In this document: one piece after another, positions 5,696 through 5,982 of the stretch | Numbering within the stretch: position 1 is the first letter of the stretch | Layout: each line of letters starts with the position of its first letter | Source of the DNA: Actinomycetales bacterium | GTDB taxonomy: Bacteria > Actinomycetota > Actinomycetes > Mycobacteriales > Mycobacteriaceae | Length of the DNA: 5,982 nucleotides | NCBI GenBank assembly: GCA_012841845.1 | Contig: DUTZ01000389.1 | Location: 1 to 5,982, forward strand | Direction: 5' to 3' | Notes under the pieces: model-generated | Told to the model about the DNA's origin: nothing | The model's database searches: none | Seen by the model: only the letters and a program-made list of their open reading frames with translations | Translations under genes and position numbers: made by a program

Positions 5696-5971
5696 ATGCA
5701 GCGGACGGTGGCGACCAGCCTCGAGGAACGATGGGACTGGGCCGACCACGGCGCGTGCACCGCCCTGCCGGACCTGTTCTACAACGCCGAGGACGAGTCC
5801 AAGGGGGTGCGCCGGCGCAAGGAGGAGGCCGCCAAGCGCATCTGCGGCCGATGCCCGGTGGTGGAGCAGTGCCGCCACCACGCCATGGCCAACCGCGAGC
5901 TCTACGGCGTCTGGGGCGGGCTCTCCGAGAACGAACGGCACCGCCTCGCCGGCCGCCAGCGCACCGGCTGA
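5696..5971 (+). CDS. WhiB-family iron-sulfur transcriptional regulator (WhiB3/WhiD-like)
   Basis: This 91-residue actinobacterial regulator coordinates a [4Fe-4S] cluster. The four ligands are C21, C50, C53 and C59, in the pattern C-X28-C-X2-C-X5-C. The GVWGG turn (71-75) with LSENERHRL follows and links to the basic C-terminus (RHRLAGRQR) used in DNA contact. The WDWADHGAC start, the basic GVRRRKEEAAKRICGRCPVVEQC stretch, split here as residues 37-49 and 50-59, and YGVWGG resemble WhiB3 of mycobacteria and WhiD of Streptomyces more than WhiB1, WhiB2 or WhiB7. The last has a different C-terminal AT-hook. Such proteins sense redox state or nitric oxide and partner with the housekeeping sigma factor. 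The assignment to the WhiB3/WhiD clade is from memory of those sequences. The gene is transcribed away from the LuxR-type regulator; its promoter was not recognised. Confidence 0.95.
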   Translation: MQRTVATSLEERWDWADHGACTALPDLFYNAEDESKGVRRRKEEAAKRICGRCPVVEQCRHHAMANRELYGVWGGLSENERHRLAGRQRTG

Positions 5972-5982
5972 CCACCCTCCGA

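Noticed and set aside
4943..5941. 332-residue minus-strand frame overlapping the LuxR and WhiB genes
   Set aside because: It lies in a different frame from the LuxR-type protein, is Arg/Gly/Ala-rich without a domain, and is opposed by the clear WhiB gene.

Overview
The window is very GC-rich and densely coding. It carries a WhiB-family gene, a family confined to Actinobacteria, and promoter-like elements of the actinobacterial type. Next to the WhiB gene, which resembles WhiB3/WhiD, is a divergent LuxR-type response regulator. From memory this pairing fits the whiB3 neighbourhood of mycolic-acid bacteria (Mycobacteriales such as Dietzia, Gordonia or Rhodococcus), but the sequence alone does not fix the genus.

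Layout. Positions 1-1122 hold the C-terminal three quarters of an amidase-signature hydrolase whose start lies off the left edge. It overlaps by 4 nt (ATGA) a GntR/FCD-family regulator at 1119-1796. A 102-nt intergenic region (1797-1898) follows. It holds a cluster of palindromes, one with the GT-N3-AC core typical of FadR-type GntR operators, and a plausible promoter. Next comes a tight four-gene ABC importer operon, 1899-4949: a Tat/lipobox binding protein (ehuB), two permeases (ehuC, ehuD) and an ATPase (ehuA). It matches the ectoine/hydroxyectoine Ehu transporter in all four subunits. The gene order is BCDA rather than the ABCD order known from Sinorhizobium meliloti. A 40-nt convergent gap separates ehuA from the leftward LuxR-type regulator (4990-5601). 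A 94-nt divergent promoter region with a perfect 6-bp inverted repeat then leads to the whiB gene (5696-5971).

How the genes fit together. The importer probably takes up ectoine, hydroxyectoine or a related small zwitterion, under control of the adjacent FCD regulator through the palindrome upstream of ehuB. The amidase is co-transcribed with the regulator and may act on the imported compound or a derivative. The usual ectoine-degradation genes (eutD/doeA, eutE/doeB) are not in this window, so the amidase's role is open. The LuxR/WhiB pair on the right looks like a separate stress- or redox-responsive regulatory locus. No mobile element, CRISPR array, tRNA or rRNA was seen. No clearly novel system is evident. 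The most notable points are the amidase/FCD/Ehu combination, the operator cluster, and a probable leaderless start for the LuxR gene.
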